From Gammaproteobacteria bacterium (lineage in GTDB: Bacteria > Pseudomonadota > Gammaproteobacteria > BMS3Bbin11), in assembly GCA_030636465.1 (NCBI GenBank), contig DAOVWW010000075.1, positions 1 through 6,849 on the forward strand: 6,849 nucleotides of DNA. The letters run 5' to 3'. Position numbers and translations under genes: made by a program. The stretch's first letter is position 1. The number at the start of each line of letters is the position of its first letter. The notes beneath the pieces are model-generated. The model saw only the letters and a list, made by a program, of their open reading frames with translations. It was not told the origin of the DNA and searched no databases. Shown here one piece after another: positions 6,432 to 6,849 of the stretch.

Positions 6432-6849
6432 ATGACTGACGCTTCAGAAAGACGGGATTACACCAGGGATCAGATACTTAAGTTGCTTGATGAGCGACAG
6501 GAAATGCTTGTGCTATTCTGTGAGCTGGCAGGAGTCGTCCCATATCAGATCGAAGAACCTGAAGCGATACGTGAACCTGTTAATTTAAAAATGAGAGAAT
6601 TTTGCCAGAAAATGATCGATTACATTGCCGCTGGACATTTCGCAATTTATGATCGTTTGTCTAATGGTGGTGAGCGGCGTCAGGGGGTGCTGGATGCCGC
6701 AGCTGTCGTTTTTTCGGGCATTGAAGACACTACCGACATCGCTATAGCATTCAATGATAAATATGATGACCATGATCATATGCTCGACATGACTCATCTT
6801 CCCAAAGACCTTTCCATACTCGGTGAGGCAATGAGTAACCGTGCTGACT
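6432..6849 (+). CDS. rsd: Rsd/AlgQ-family anti-sigma-70 regulator, 3' end cut by the window
   Basis: The open frame of 139 codons runs to the right edge without a stop. It encodes a member of the Rsd/AlgQ family, cytoplasmic proteins that bind region 4 of the housekeeping sigma-70 factor and shift RNA polymerase toward alternative sigma factors. In Pseudomonas, AlgQ also affects alginate and virulence gene expression. The diagnostic block is present: EFCQKMIDYIAAGHFAIYDRL at 56-76 matches the family pattern FCQxLVDYxSAGHFxxYE. LDERQEMLVLFCELAG at 19-34 matches the first helix of AlgQ and E. coli Rsd. IEDTTDIAIAFNDKYDD at 97-113 and DLSILGEAMSNR at 126-137 match the later helices. About 20 C-terminal residues are expected beyond the edge. 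The start is fixed by AGGTGA 7 bases upstream, and an in-frame stop at 6372 bounds it. The gene is about 100 bases from the glycan block, in the same direction, so it may have its own promoter or receive read-through. Confidence 0.9.
   Translation, partial: MTDASERRDYTRDQILKLLDERQEMLVLFCELAGVVPYQIEEPEAIREPVNLKMREFCQKMIDYIAAGHFAIYDRLSNGGERRQGVLDAAAVVFSGIEDTTDIAIAFNDKYDDHDHMLDMTHLPKDLSILGEAMSNRAD

Noticed and set aside
6585..6797. A 70-codon minus-strand open frame in the right-hand end
   Set aside because: It lies entirely opposite the rsd coding frame, whose protein is clearly recognisable, so the reverse frame is a shadow.

Overview
The window suggests a gammaproteobacterium. The evidence is a RecQ helicase that follows the Escherichia coli RecQ layout almost block for block, and, at the far end, a member of the Rsd/AlgQ anti-sigma-70 family, which is essentially confined to Gammaproteobacteria. 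Genus cannot be assigned from the sequence. All seven genes lie on the + strand and are tightly packed. By eye, base composition is moderate in recQ and more AT-rich in the middle genes.

Layout: (1) 20-1828, recQ, a complete DNA helicase unless its true start lies beyond the left edge. (2) 1835-6329, a five-gene surface-glycan block: a multi-spanning Wzx/MATE-like flippase, a PAPS-dependent sulfotransferase-like protein, a FkbM-family methyltransferase, a family 2 glycosyltransferase of the WfgS/WcaE type, and a second FkbM-family methyltransferase. Gaps are 6 and 11 bases, an ATGA overlap, 10 bases, and another ATGA overlap, so the block looks like one translationally coupled operon, possibly read through from recQ. 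(3) 6330-6431, a short intergenic stretch with a weak candidate terminator, a 10-base palindrome and a good ribosome binding site. (4) 6432 to the right edge, rsd/algQ, cut off by the window about 20 residues before its expected end.

How the genes may work together (inference): the glycosyltransferase adds a sugar to a lipid-linked oligosaccharide, the two methyltransferases and the sulfotransferase decorate it, and the flippase moves it across the inner membrane. The result would be a methylated and possibly sulfated cell-surface or secreted glycan. No initiating sugar-phosphate transferase, polymerase, chain-length regulator, ligase or sugar-nucleotide synthesis gene is present, so the block is either a satellite of a larger locus elsewhere or a modification cassette. 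The most notable points are the insertion of this cassette between two housekeeping or regulatory genes, the sulfotransferase paired with two divergent FkbM enzymes, and the dense coupling. No mobile element, CRISPR array, tRNA or rRNA was seen.
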